Shown piece by piece: positions 27,436 to 36,544 of a stretch of DNA of 64,000 bases. The stretch spans positions 1 to 64,000 of the forward strand of contig DETD01000024.1 of NCBI GenBank assembly GCA_002362105.1, read 5' to 3'. The stretch is from Bacteroidales bacterium UBA3297 (lineage in GTDB: Bacteria; Bacteroidota; Bacteroidia; Bacteroidales; Paludibacteraceae). How positions within the stretch are numbered: position 1 is the first letter of the stretch; each line of letters begins with the position of its first letter. The notes beneath the pieces are model-generated. The model saw only the letters and a list, made by a program, of their open reading frames with translations. It made no database searches and had not been told where the DNA came from. The position numbers and the translations under genes were made by a program.

Positions 27436-29159
27436 TCAAATACGAGCACATCAACGAAACTGGCAGACTCCTTGCTGAAAAAATAGCGGCGGAGTTGGGC
27501 GATGCCGATACCGACGCTGTCGTTTTTATTGGGGCCCTCGGCATCTGTGTACGCAAATTGCAGTGTCTTGTTTCCGACAAGTACACCGACCCGGCTGTGG
27601 TGTGTGTTGACACAACGGGCAAATGGGTCATACCAGTAATTGGCGGACATGTTGGCGGCGCTAACGACCTTGCACGGAAAATTGCCGCAATTATAGGCGC
27701 ACAAGCTGTTATAACAACCCAAAGCGACAATACCGGTCTCTGGCCGCTCGACACTTTGGCAAAAACGTACGGCTGGCAGATGACGCGATTATCACGCAAC
27801 AAAATGAATGAGGTTATTGCCAACTTCGTTAATAAAAAGCCTACCGCACTAGTGCTAGAGTGGGACGACGAGGGGACACGACACCTTCAGTCTTCGTGTC
27901 CGCCACACGTCCACTTATTCAGTTCGTTCCAGTCGTATACCCAGAGCAGTGCATCCTTCGATGTTGTAATTGCAGTTAGTCCGTATTGCCACGAAGGCCT
28001 ACATTTACAATACTTTCCACAATGTATTCACCTGGGGGTGGGCTGCCAGAAAAACGTGCCTGCCCATTTGGCCACATCGCTAGTCGGAAAAATTACGGAA
28101 ACCGGATTGGCCGTTCAGTCTATTGCATCGATAGCGACAATAGAACTGAAAAAAGACGAACCGATGCTGGCAGAGTTGTGTAAACTGCTGCCAAATGCCA
28201 AACAGCATATATATACGGCCAAGGAACTAGCAGAAATAGAGGTCCCTAACCCAAGCGAAAAGGTTTACGAAGTGACGGGCTGTTACGGTGTTGCCGAGGC
28301 AGCCGCCCTGGCCGAAGGTGGCCAGCTGGTAGTTCCCAAACAAAAAGTGAATACCGATGGTTACAACTACACTTTTGCTCTAACCCTTCAGAAACCGGAA
28401 GGACACATAGAAATTGTGGGTGCAGGACCTGGCGACCCTGAACTGGTCAGTGTACGGGGACAACGTTTCATCAGTCAGGCCGACTTAATCCTATATGCTG
28501 GCAGTCTAGTCCCTAAAGAGCTGACCCGAGGGGCGAAACCCGGTGCTGTAATACGCAGCAGTGCCGAACTAGACCTTGAAGAGCAGTTCGCCCTTATGAA
28601 GGAATTTTACGACAACCATAAATTGGTGGTGCGTCTGCATACTGGCGACCCCTGCATCTATGGCGCCATACAGGAACAAATGGCCTTTTTCGACAAATAC
28701 CATATGGACTACCATATAACGCCAGGCATTTCCTCATTTCAGGCTGCCGCTGCCGAATTACGAAGCCAGTTCACTATTCCAGAACGCTGCCAGACGATTA
28801 TCTTAACCCGTGGCGAGGGGCGCACCCCTATGCCCGAAAAAGAAAAACTGCGACTGTTGGCCCAACACCAGTCCACTATTTGCATCTTTCTATCGGCTGG
28901 AATTGCCGAACAAGTACAAACCGAACTGCTTGAGGGCGGTTACCCACCCGAAACACCTGTTGCAGCCTGCTACAAACTCACTTGGAAGGAACAGCGCATC
29001 TACCGCGGGCAACTGAAAGATTTGGCCCACCTACTTACCAGCAACAATTTGAAACTCACCACTATGATTGTTGTCGGTGAGGCTATCGATAACCGCGAAG
29101 GGTTGAGTAAACTTTACGATAAACATTTCGCACATCTATACAGAAAGGCTAAAGAATGA
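27432..29159 (+). CDS. cbiGF: Fused CbiG (cobalt-precorrin-5A hydrolase) and CbiF (C11-methyltransferase)
   Basis: Residues 1-320 are CbiG: FIGALGICVRKL, PVIGGHVGGANDLARKIAAI, ITTQSDNTGLWPLD, then a C-terminal CbiG domain (LHLGVGCQKNVPAHL, AEIEVPNPSEKVYEVTGCYG, VAEAAAL). Residues 335-575 are CbiF/CobM: IEIVGAGPGDPELVSVRGQR, LILYAGSLV, RLHTGDPCIYGAIQEQMAFF, TPGISSFQAAAAEL, ILTRGEGRTPMPE. CbiF methylates C11 and CbiG opens the delta-lactone releasing acetaldehyde, so these are consecutive steps and channelling is plausible. It overlaps neighbours by 4 bases on both sides. Confidence 0.92.
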   Translation: MIKYEHINETGRLLAEKIAAELGDADTDAVVFIGALGICVRKLQCLVSDKYTDPAVVCVDTTGKWVIPVIGGHVGGANDLARKIAAIIGAQAVITTQSDNTGLWPLDTLAKTYGWQMTRLSRNKMNEVIANFVNKKPTALVLEWDDEGTRHLQSSCPPHVHLFSSFQSYTQSSASFDVVIAVSPYCHEGLHLQYFPQCIHLGVGCQKNVPAHLATSLVGKITETGLAVQSIASIATIELKKDEPMLAELCKLLPNAKQHIYTAKELAEIEVPNPSEKVYEVTGCYGVAEAAALAEGGQLVVPKQKVNTDGYNYTFALTLQKPEGHIEIVGAGPGDPELVSVRGQRFISQADLILYAGSLVPKELTRGAKPGAVIRSSAELDLEEQFALMKEFYDNHKLVVRLHTGDPCIYGAIQEQMAFFDKYHMDYHITPGISSFQAAAAELRSQFTIPERCQTIILTRGEGRTPMPEKEKLRLLAQHQSTICIFLSAGIAEQVQTELLEGGYPPETPVAACYKLTWKEQRIYRGQLKDLAHLLTSNNLKLTTMIVVGEAIDNREGLSKLYDKHFAHLYRKAKE

Positions 29160-30886
29160 TCTTGATTTTCGGAGGTACCACAGAAGGCAGAATGGCCGTT
29201 GAAGTGTGCGAACAAGCTGAAGGCACCTTCTACTACTCTACTAAAAGCAGTATGCAGCAAGTAGAGTTGCAGCATGGGGTGCGCCTTGCTGGAGCCATGA
29301 CCGAAGCTGAAATGACGGATTTCTGCAAAACGCACGCAATACGCTGTATTGTTGATGCCGCACACCCTTTTGCAGAAAATCTGCATCGGACCATTGCTGG
29401 ATTGGGACTTCCAACTATCAGATTACAAAGAAATTTCGATACAAAAATCAGCGGTGTCACCTACTGCAAAGACTATCGGGAAGCCATCGAAAAAATGCGG
29501 GAAGACGGTGTGGAGAAACTACTAGCCCTGACTGGCACAAACACCATCAGCAAACTAAAAGATTTCTGGCAACACATTCCCTCGTTCTTCCGCATCCTCA
29601 ACCGTAAGGAAAGCATCGATTCGGCCGTTTCAGCCGGTTTCCCCACCAGCAGACTGCTCTTCTACAACGAACAGCACACCCTGCCTACACTGGAAGAAGA
29701 GGCGCTTTTAATGCGGAACATTGGTTGCGACGCCATTATTACAAAAGAAAGCGGAGAAAGCGGTGGTTTTGAACAGAAAGTAAAGGCCGCCTTGCAGTTG
29801 GGCATTCGCGTCTACGTGGTAAAGCGTCCGCCTCTACCTCAGAGTTGGACCTACGTGACAGGAAAGATTGGTTTGCGAAAAGCACTGGAGACTATGGTAC
29901 CCGGATTTTTTCAACTGAAAACCGGATTCACTACTGGTGCTTGCGCCACTGCGGCAACTAAGGCCGCGCTTCTATCGCTCTTATACGACGAGACGCCTGA
30001 AACTATCGATTTCTCACTTCCCGATGGTGAGATTATGTCTATTCCTGTGCAAATAGAGGCGAAAGGTTCCGCTTCGGTGGTCAAAGATTTCAGCGACGAC
30101 CCCGACGTCACCAGAGGATGCAGAATCACTTCTACGGTTGTATTGACTACGAATAACGACATTGTGTTCAAACAAGGTCGGGGAGTTGGCGTTGTCACAT
30201 TACCCGGTCTCGGTATTCCTGTTAACGGACCTGCTGTCAACCCTACTCCTAGGGCTATGATGGAGGCCGAAGTCAGACAACTTACCAACCAGGGATGCGA
30301 AATCACCATTGCGGTTGAAAACGGAGAGGAACTGGCAAAACGCACCCTCAACCACAAAGTAGGGGTTGTTGGCGGCATCAGCATTATCGGCACTTCTGGA
30401 ATTGTTTATCCTCTTAGCAATGAAGCTTTTGTACGAAGCCTTAAACGAGAGTTTGAAGTAGCAAAAGCCATTGGCTGCACCGAAATCGGACTAGTTTCTG
30501 GTAAAAAGGGAGAAACGGCCATACGCCAGCAAGACGACATCCGCTGCATCCATTATGGCAACTTTGTGGGTGAGGCCCTTGAACTGGCTCAAGACTTGGG
30601 TTTTCACAAGGTGGTGATGGGAATAATGATTGGTAAAGCCGTTAAACTGGCCGAAGGACACATGAACACGCACTCGCACAAAGTGCAGATGAACAAGGCG
30701 TTCTTGAAATCGATAGCCGGACCCGATGCCGACAAAATAGACGGAATTAATATGGCCAGAGACCTGTGGAACTGTATGCCAGACTCGTTCTTCAACAAAA
30801 TTAAGGAGTTATGCTACTACCACTGCGCCAAAATTTTTACAAATGGTGAATTAATAGTTAAACTGATATGCGACGACCAAGTATAA
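29156..30886 (+). CDS. cbiJD: Fused CbiJ (precorrin-6A reductase) and CbiD (C1-methyltransferase)
   Basis: Residues 1-250 are CbiJ/CobK (ILIFGGTTEGRMAVEVCEQ, VDAAHPFAENL, IITKESGESGGFEQKVKAAL). Residues 258-576 are CbiD (LKTGFTTGACATAATKAAL, DDPDVTRGCRIT, GRGVGVVTLPGLGIPVNGPA, GTSGIVYPLSNEAF, MGIMIGKAVKLAEGHMNTHS). CbiD methylates C1 of cobalt-precorrin-5B; CbiJ then reduces the macrocycle. CbiD is the diagnostic enzyme of the anaerobic, early-cobalt route. The fusion joins consecutive steps. Its TAA overlaps the second ATG of btuC. Confidence 0.92.
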   Translation: MILIFGGTTEGRMAVEVCEQAEGTFYYSTKSSMQQVELQHGVRLAGAMTEAEMTDFCKTHAIRCIVDAAHPFAENLHRTIAGLGLPTIRLQRNFDTKISGVTYCKDYREAIEKMREDGVEKLLALTGTNTISKLKDFWQHIPSFFRILNRKESIDSAVSAGFPTSRLLFYNEQHTLPTLEEEALLMRNIGCDAIITKESGESGGFEQKVKAALQLGIRVYVVKRPPLPQSWTYVTGKIGLRKALETMVPGFFQLKTGFTTGACATAATKAALLSLLYDETPETIDFSLPDGEIMSIPVQIEAKGSASVVKDFSDDPDVTRGCRITSTVVLTTNNDIVFKQGRGVGVVTLPGLGIPVNGPAVNPTPRAMMEAEVRQLTNQGCEITIAVENGEELAKRTLNHKVGVVGGISIIGTSGIVYPLSNEAFVRSLKREFEVAKAIGCTEIGLVSGKKGETAIRQQDDIRCIHYGNFVGEALELAQDLGFHKVVMGIMIGKAVKLAEGHMNTHSHKVQMNKAFLKSIAGPDADKIDGINMARDLWNCMPDSFFNKIKELCYYHCAKIFTNGELIVKLICDDQV

Positions 30887-31887
30887 TGACACTGCTTTTG
30901 TTGAGCATTCCGCTTCTGGTAGTGCTCAACCTGATTATCGGCACAGTCAGCATTCCCGTTAGCGACGTTTTTAACATCTTGATTGGCAACGAGAGCGACG
31001 ACCTAGCGTGGAACAACATCGTGCTGAAAACGCGGCTGCCGCAAACACTTACAGCACTAACTTGCGGAGCAGCCCTTTCGGTTGCCGGTCTGCAAATGCA
31101 AACATTGTTCCACAACCCGCTTGCAGGTCCTTCGGTATTGGGTGTTTCCAGTGCGGCCAGTTTGGGTGTGGCGTTCGTAGTGCTGGTAAACGGAACAATT
31201 GGCGGTAGCGTCATCAGCCAGTTCGGCCTCGTCGGAAATTCGGCTATCATAGTTGCCGCCATTGCAGGCGCTGTTTCTGTTATGGTTCTTATTGTTTATC
31301 TCTCGCAGCGTTTCGAGGGATACGTCACATTGCTGATTGTGGGTGTACTCATCGGCTACATAGCCAGTGCCATAACAGGCATACTGAAATACTTTTCTTC
31401 GGAAGAAGACGTAAGAGCCTATGTTATATGGGGATTAGGGTCTTTCTCGAAAATAACTGGCGGACAAATCACCGTATTTCTGTCACTGATGGGCGTTATG
31501 CTACCCATTAGCATGCTTCTGGCCAAGCCGCTGAACCAACTGCTTTTAGGCGAACAATATGCCGTAAATCTGGGTTTGGATATACGTAAAGCCAGACTCT
31601 GCATTATTGTAGTTTCTGGTATTCTAGTGGCACTGGTGACAGCCTATTGCGGCCCCATTATGTTTATCGGTCTGGCAGTACCGCATCTATGCAGGGCATT
31701 GCTATGCACAGCCGACCACCGTATTCTGTTGCCAGCAACGCTGCTCTGTGGTGCATCTATTGCCCTATTGTGCAACCTTATTGCCCGTATGCCCGGCTAC
31801 GAGGGGGCGCTTCCAATCAACTCGGTTACCGCACTGATTGGCGCTCCGGTTGCCCTAAAAGTTATACTGAAACGGAACAGAAAATGA
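30868..31887 (+). CDS. btuC: FecCD-family ABC permease (BtuC-like)
   Basis: This 339-residue polytopic protein has the FecCD marks LKTRLPQTLTALTCGAALSV, AGLQMQTLFHNPLAGPSVLG, WGLGSFSKITGGQI, GPIMFIGLAVPHLCRALL and GYEGALPINSVTALIGAPVAL. It has about nine to ten membrane segments. It would form the corrinoid importer with BtuF (21614-22750) and BtuD (36526-37320), which are scattered along the same operon. The start at 30868 (MRRPSIM) overlaps cbiJD by 19 bases; ATG 30886, in a TAATG overlap, is an equally possible start. Confidence 0.87.
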   Translation: MRRPSIMTLLLLSIPLLVVLNLIIGTVSIPVSDVFNILIGNESDDLAWNNIVLKTRLPQTLTALTCGAALSVAGLQMQTLFHNPLAGPSVLGVSSAASLGVAFVVLVNGTIGGSVISQFGLVGNSAIIVAAIAGAVSVMVLIVYLSQRFEGYVTLLIVGVLIGYIASAITGILKYFSSEEDVRAYVIWGLGSFSKITGGQITVFLSLMGVMLPISMLLAKPLNQLLLGEQYAVNLGLDIRKARLCIIVVSGILVALVTAYCGPIMFIGLAVPHLCRALLCTADHRILLPATLLCGASIALLCNLIARMPGYEGALPINSVTALIGAPVALKVILKRNRK

Positions 31888-32546
31888 AAGACTTTTTGAT
31901 AGGTGCCGCCACTTCGAACAGTGGCAAGACGACGTGCTGTATGGGACTTCTGCGTGCTTTGAGCAACATGGGGCTTAAAGTACAGCCCTACAAATGCGGA
32001 CCCGACTACATTGACCCAGTTTTCCACAAATTGGCCGCTCGGCGCGACTCGGTCAACCTCGATGCCTTTATGGCTTCCGAGGAACACATTAAGAACTGTT
32101 TCGACTATTACGGTTCCGACGCCGACATTAGAGTTGTGGAAGGCGTGATGGGACTTTTCGACGGGTATAACAAACAGAAAGGCAGTAGCGCCGAACTGGC
32201 TATTGGGCTAGACATCCCTGTTATACTCATTGTCAACGCGCAATCGGTCGCGTATAGCGTTAGTCCGCTTATATACGGCTTCAAGCACTTCGACCACCGG
32301 CTGAAACTGGCCGGGGTCATCTTCAACAAGGTTGCGTCGGAAAGACACTACAACTTTCTGAAGGAGGCTTGTCTAGATGCCGGAACCGAATGTCTGGGAT
32401 ATGTGCCGCGTAACACCGCATTGCGGATTCCAAACCGGCATTTGGGGCTGACCATCTCAGAACAAGAAAAAATGGAACAACTGATTCAACTGGCGGCCAA
32501 CGAGGTTGAGGCACATGTCAACTTAAAAAAATTACTGGATTTATGA
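31884..32546 (+). CDS. cbiA: Cobyrinate a,c-diamide synthase, N-terminal ATP-binding half (split CbiA)
   Basis: This 220-residue protein is the dethiobiotin-synthetase-like half of CbiA: P-loop GAATSNSGKTTCCMGLLRAL, YKCGPDYIDPVFHKLA, VVEGVMGLFDGY, VILIVNAQSVAYSV, GVIFNKVASERHY, LGYVPRN. The ordinary enzyme is a single chain of about 430-460 residues with a C-terminal glutamine amidotransferase domain. Here the frame stops after LKKLLDL, and the amidotransferase half follows as a separate gene in the -1 frame with an ATGA overlap. Nothing appears to be missing between the halves. A -1 shift at the overlap would give one chain. Confidence 0.88.
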   Translation: MKDFLIGAATSNSGKTTCCMGLLRALSNMGLKVQPYKCGPDYIDPVFHKLAARRDSVNLDAFMASEEHIKNCFDYYGSDADIRVVEGVMGLFDGYNKQKGSSAELAIGLDIPVILIVNAQSVAYSVSPLIYGFKHFDHRLKLAGVIFNKVASERHYNFLKEACLDAGTECLGYVPRNTALRIPNRHLGLTISEQEKMEQLIQLAANEVEAHVNLKKLLDL

Positions 32547-33130
32547 ACATAGCAGTTGCAAAAGACGAAGCGTTCAATTTTACCTACAAGGCGAACACCG
32601 ACGCATTGGCACGTCTGGGAGATTTACGTTTTTTCTCTCCCATCGGCGACAGCCAGCTACCTCTGTGCGACCTGCTATACCTTCCTGGCGGTTACCCCGA
32701 GCTCTATGCTCCTGCCCTGTCGGCTAACAGCGGTATGCGACAAAGCATTCGGACGTATGTAGAGCAAGGTGGACTGACTTTTGCCGAATGTGGCGGATTT
32801 ATGTACCTCTGCAACGAGATAGACGGTAACGAGATGTGTGGAGTCTTCAACATGAATGCCTCTATGCAGAACGCACACCTGCACTTAGGCTACCGCTCGA
32901 TGCTGGTAAACGGAATAGAGCTGCACGGGCACGAGTTCCACTATTCCGACATCGACACCACCAATTTGAGTGGTGATGTCGTTGTCAAACAGTGCCAGAC
33001 TTCTGCCAATGGCGAACCTGTTACTACTGCCATCTACCAGTTTAAACGTACCATAGCAGGCTACACGCACTGGTATTGGGCAGAGAAGGGATTTGAAAAT
33101 ACCTGGTTGAAAGAACTGATGAAATTATGA
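32543..33130 (+). CDS. cbiA: Cobyrinate a,c-diamide synthase, C-terminal glutamine amidotransferase half (split CbiA)
   Basis: This 195-residue class I glutamine amidotransferase of the CobB/CobQ type begins MNIAVAKDEAFNFTYKANTD, exactly where the second domain of CbiA normally begins (IAVAxDxAF). It contains LLYLPGGYPELYAPAL, the nucleophile Cys in TFAECGGFMYL, HLGYRSM, HGHEFHY and the late GYTHWYWAE with a His. It would supply ammonia for amidation of the a and c acetates. The ATG overlaps the stop of the upstream half (ATGA), so translational coupling of two subunits is the simplest reading. Confidence 0.87.
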   Translation: MNIAVAKDEAFNFTYKANTDALARLGDLRFFSPIGDSQLPLCDLLYLPGGYPELYAPALSANSGMRQSIRTYVEQGGLTFAECGGFMYLCNEIDGNEMCGVFNMNASMQNAHLHLGYRSMLVNGIELHGHEFHYSDIDTTNLSGDVVVKQCQTSANGEPVTTAIYQFKRTIAGYTHWYWAEKGFENTWLKELMKL

Positions 33131-34563
33131 GCAAGAAACCCCTACACCCTATAATGCTGGTCGGTACAGGCAGCGATGTCGGGAAAAGCGTTTTGGCGAC
33201 GGCCCTATGCCGTATTTTCCTACAAGACGGCTACCAACCAGCCCCTTTCAAGGCGCAGAACATGGCCCTCAACTCTTTCGTTACCCCCGACGGCAAAGAA
33301 ATTGGCCGGGCACAGGCTGTACAGGCCGAAGCCTGCAAACTGCCGCCACATACCGATATGAACCCGCTGCTGCTGAAACCGAATTCTGAACATACCACAC
33401 AAGTGGTGTTAAACGGTAAACCCATTGGCAACCGTTCCGCTTACGAGTATTTCAGAAAAGAGGGGCGGGGCGAGCTACGCCAAGCCGTACAAACCGCTTT
33501 CGACAGAATATCGGGTAACTACAACCCGATTGTTCTAGAAGGTGCCGGAAGTATCTCTGAAATCAACCTTCGAGATTCTGACCTGGTAAACATGCCGATG
33601 GCCCGGTATGCTAATGCCGATGTTATTCTGGTGGCCGATATTGACCGGGGTGGTGTTTTTGCGTCTTGTTACGGTAGCATCATGCTGCAAACCGAAGAAG
33701 ACCGGAAACGTATTAAGGGCATTATTGTCAACAAATTCAGGGGCGACATCAAGTTGTTCGAAGAAGGACGGAAATTGTTGGAAGACATCTGCAAGGTGCC
33801 TGTATTAGGAGTTGTACCCATGTACACCAACATTGCTATTGATGCGGAAGACAGTGTACAACTCGAACATAAACACCGCACGGCTACCAGTCAGAAAATC
33901 AACGTAGCGGTCGTCCTTTTAAGGCATATCAGCAATTTTACCGATTTCGACGTATTGGAGCGCGACGACAGATTCAACCTTTTCTACACAAACAATGCCG
34001 ACGACATAGCGGCAGCCGACATCATCATCCTTCCCGGAACGAAGTCGACCATCGACGACCTCTACTGGCTACGCCGTCAGGGAATGGCAAACGCCATTAT
34101 CCGCGCACATAGGGACGGTAAGAAGATTATAGGCATTTGTGGGGGCTTCCAGATGTTGGGCCAGACTGTGAACGACCCCGATGGTATTGAGGGTAGCCTG
34201 AAGAGCCTGCCAGGACTTGGCCTTCTCTCTTTCGATACGACAATGACCGCCGAAAAAATAACCCGTCAGGTGGAATTCGAGTTCAATGGCTGCAAGTGCA
34301 AAGGGTACGAGATTCACCAAGGCCGAAGTACAACCGACCAGTTGGTTGTGAACGAGGGAAACTGCTGGGGAACCTACGTACACGGATTCCTCGACAACAT
34401 GGCGGTTATAAACCAAATTGCCGATGGTATCGACTTACAGCAACAGCCAACAATCGACCTCGACACTTTCAAAGACCAACAATACGAATTGCTGGCACAG
34501 CATGTCCGCAATTACGTTGACATACCACAAATTTACCGCATTATTTCAGATGAGAGCTTATGA
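33127..34563 (+). CDS. cbiP: Cobyric acid synthase
   Basis: This 478-residue enzyme has the P-loop VGTGSDVGKSVLATALCRIF, FKAQNMALNSFVTPDGKEIG, RAQAVQAEAC, MNPLLLKPNSEHTTQVVLNG and VLEGAGSISEINLRD. A GATase domain has ICGGFQMLGQTVNDPDGIEG and the final GTYVHGFLDN. It amidates the b, d, e and g side chains of adenosylcobyrinate a,c-diamide. Complete, normal length. It overlaps both neighbours by 4 bases. Confidence 0.95.
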   Translation: MSKKPLHPIMLVGTGSDVGKSVLATALCRIFLQDGYQPAPFKAQNMALNSFVTPDGKEIGRAQAVQAEACKLPPHTDMNPLLLKPNSEHTTQVVLNGKPIGNRSAYEYFRKEGRGELRQAVQTAFDRISGNYNPIVLEGAGSISEINLRDSDLVNMPMARYANADVILVADIDRGGVFASCYGSIMLQTEEDRKRIKGIIVNKFRGDIKLFEEGRKLLEDICKVPVLGVVPMYTNIAIDAEDSVQLEHKHRTATSQKINVAVVLLRHISNFTDFDVLERDDRFNLFYTNNADDIAAADIIILPGTKSTIDDLYWLRRQGMANAIIRAHRDGKKIIGICGGFQMLGQTVNDPDGIEGSLKSLPGLGLLSFDTTMTAEKITRQVEFEFNGCKCKGYEIHQGRSTTDQLVVNEGNCWGTYVHGFLDNMAVINQIADGIDLQQQPTIDLDTFKDQQYELLAQHVRNYVDIPQIYRIISDESL

Positions 34564-35573
34564 TAAAGGGACATGGTGACGACATATACGATTACAGCAA
34601 CATCAGCAGTAATTTCAGTGCTAATACATACAACCACTTCTGCCACGACGGACTCTACAAGTTTCTGTCTGAACAGTTGCCGACAATTGCGAACTACCCC
34701 GAAGCCGATGCTTCGAGTCTGGAACAAGACCTCTCCCTTCAACTAGGAATCAACAGGGACGAACTAATGGTCACAAACGGTGCTACCGAGGCCATCTACC
34801 TTATTGCACAAGCATTCAGCCACTCAAACTCGGCCATCGTAGGGCCTACGTTTTCGGAATATGGCGATGCCTGCCAAATGCACCACCACAATGTCAGATA
34901 TTTGACCGACTTGCAACAGGTAACAAACGACCTGCAAATGGTATGGCTGTGCAACCCGAACAATCCGACCGGCCGTGTCACCCCCCTTGAACAACTAGAG
35001 CAGGTCATACTCGCCAACTCCCAAACGTTTTTTATCATCGACAGCAGTTACGCCCCCTTCACCAATCTTCCTTTACCAAGTTGCAGAGAGGCGGCAAAAT
35101 ACAAGAACGTGCTTCTCCTACACTCCATGACGAAAAGGTTCGCTATACCCGGACTCCGTTTGGGCTTCATCACCGGCAACCGGGTCTTGCTTTCAAAAAT
35201 CAAGTCACAGCGTATGCCCTGGTCGGTCAACCAAATGGCCATCTGTGCAGGCAAATACCTGCTGAAGAACCAGCACCAGTACAACATCAACCTACTAGAG
35301 CTGTTCAACGAGGTGAAATACTTGTCGAAAGCACTAGCTGACACCCGTTTTCTAGAGGTGCAACCTACCGACTGCCATTTTATGCTGGTTGCGTGCCGAT
35401 GTGGAAGCGCTAAAGAATTAAAGGAATTTTTGGCAACCCGACACGGAATCTTGATTCGCGACGCGTCCAACTTTTGGGGACTAGACGACTCCTTCTTCCG
35501 TGTTGCTGTACAGTCACACAGCGAAAACGTGAATCTTGTAAAGGGTATTGAACAATGGAAAAACTCTTTATAG
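34560..35573 (+). CDS. cobD: L-threonine-O-3-phosphate decarboxylase (CobD type)
   Basis: This 337-residue PLP enzyme of the HisC/CobD group has YSNISSNFSANTY, the ATEAIYL glycine-loop region, LCNPNNPTGRVTP, IIDSSYAPF, and the lysine segment LLHSMTKRFAIPGLRLGF. CobD makes (R)-1-amino-2-propanol phosphate for the nucleotide loop. HisC is the main alternative, but the place between cbiP and cbiB and the 19-base overlap with cbiB favour CobD. It starts in an ATGA overlap with cbiP. Confidence 0.9.
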   Translation: MIKGHGDDIYDYSNISSNFSANTYNHFCHDGLYKFLSEQLPTIANYPEADASSLEQDLSLQLGINRDELMVTNGATEAIYLIAQAFSHSNSAIVGPTFSEYGDACQMHHHNVRYLTDLQQVTNDLQMVWLCNPNNPTGRVTPLEQLEQVILANSQTFFIIDSSYAPFTNLPLPSCREAAKYKNVLLLHSMTKRFAIPGLRLGFITGNRVLLSKIKSQRMPWSVNQMAICAGKYLLKNQHQYNINLLELFNEVKYLSKALADTRFLEVQPTDCHFMLVACRCGSAKELKEFLATRHGILIRDASNFWGLDDSFFRVAVQSHSENVNLVKGIEQWKNSL

Positions 35574-36544
35574 ACTACCTTTTACCACTATTCGCTGGCT
35601 GGTTGCTCGACTTGAAATTCGGCGACCCGGAAAAACTGCCCCATCCGGTGGTCTACATGGGCAAATGGATCGCTTTTTTCGAGAAAAAGCTCAACCGTAA
35701 CCGGTATCGTATGACCAAAGGTGCCACATTTGCCCTAGTTAGTGTTGTGCTGACCTTCACCTTCGGTTGGTTGTTGCAGAAAATGACTGTCTCGATTGCA
35801 GGTGAAAACCTCCTGACCACCATTGTAACCGTACTGCTGAAAACTGTGCTGGTCTTCTTCTGTCTGGCGGGCCATACCCTTCGGAAAGAGGTAGAGATGG
35901 TTTTCGGTGCGCTTGGAAGAGGTTTGTTGGAAGGGCGCAGACAGGTTGCACGCATTGTAGGCAGAGACACTAGCGAACTATCTGCAAACGAGGTTAAGAC
36001 AGCCGCGCTCGAGACCCTTGCTGAAAATTTGAGCGATGGTGTCGTCGCTCCCATCTTCTGGTTCCTTTTGTTGGGAGTACCCGGAATGCTGACCTACAAA
36101 ATGATTAACACAATGGATTCTATGATTGGCTACCAAAATGCCAGATATAAAGACTTCGGCTGTTGGGCCGCCCATATCGACGACATCGCCAACTACCTGC
36201 CTGCCAGACTTACCGCTCTGCTTATGCTGGTTGCCAACAGCCTGCGCAAACGCAGCATCACTGCTTTCTTCCCGCTTTGGAAGTTTGTCCGTACATTCGG
36301 ACCTGAACACGCCTCGCCAAACAGCGGATGGCCAGAAGCGGCACTTGCCGGCATCTTAGATTGTCAGTTCGGTGGTCCACACAACTATTTTGGTGAAAAA
36401 TTCAACAAGCCCTATATCGGCACACATTATAGGGATTTAGACGATACCGACTTGCATACTAGCATTTCGGTATGTTTGGGTGCTGAAATTGCCTGTATAC
36501 TACTAACAACGGTTATTCTCTGCCTATGCACAACACTATTCTAG
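35555..36544 (+). CDS. cbiB: Adenosylcobinamide-phosphate synthase
   Basis: This 329-residue membrane protein of the CbiB/CobD family has LLDLKFGDPEKLPHPVVYMGK, RDTSELSANEVKTAALETLAE, NLSDGVVAPIFWFLLLGVPG, KMINTMDSMIGYQNARYKDFG and SGWPEAALAGILDCQFGG. It condenses adenosylcobyric acid with aminopropanol phosphate at the membrane. It overlaps cobD by 19 bases and btuD by 19 bases. Confidence 0.95.
   Translation: MEKLFIDYLLPLFAGWLLDLKFGDPEKLPHPVVYMGKWIAFFEKKLNRNRYRMTKGATFALVSVVLTFTFGWLLQKMTVSIAGENLLTTIVTVLLKTVLVFFCLAGHTLRKEVEMVFGALGRGLLEGRRQVARIVGRDTSELSANEVKTAALETLAENLSDGVVAPIFWFLLLGVPGMLTYKMINTMDSMIGYQNARYKDFGCWAAHIDDIANYLPARLTALLMLVANSLRKRSITAFFPLWKFVRTFGPEHASPNSGWPEAALAGILDCQFGGPHNYFGEKFNKPYIGTHYRDLDDTDLHTSISVCLGAEIACILLTTVILCLCTTLF

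Noticed and set aside
32530..32550. Programmed -1 frameshift site joining the CbiA halves
   Set aside because: There is no obvious slippery heptamer with a downstream pseudoknot at the ATGA overlap; translational coupling is simpler. Kept only as an alternative in the findings.
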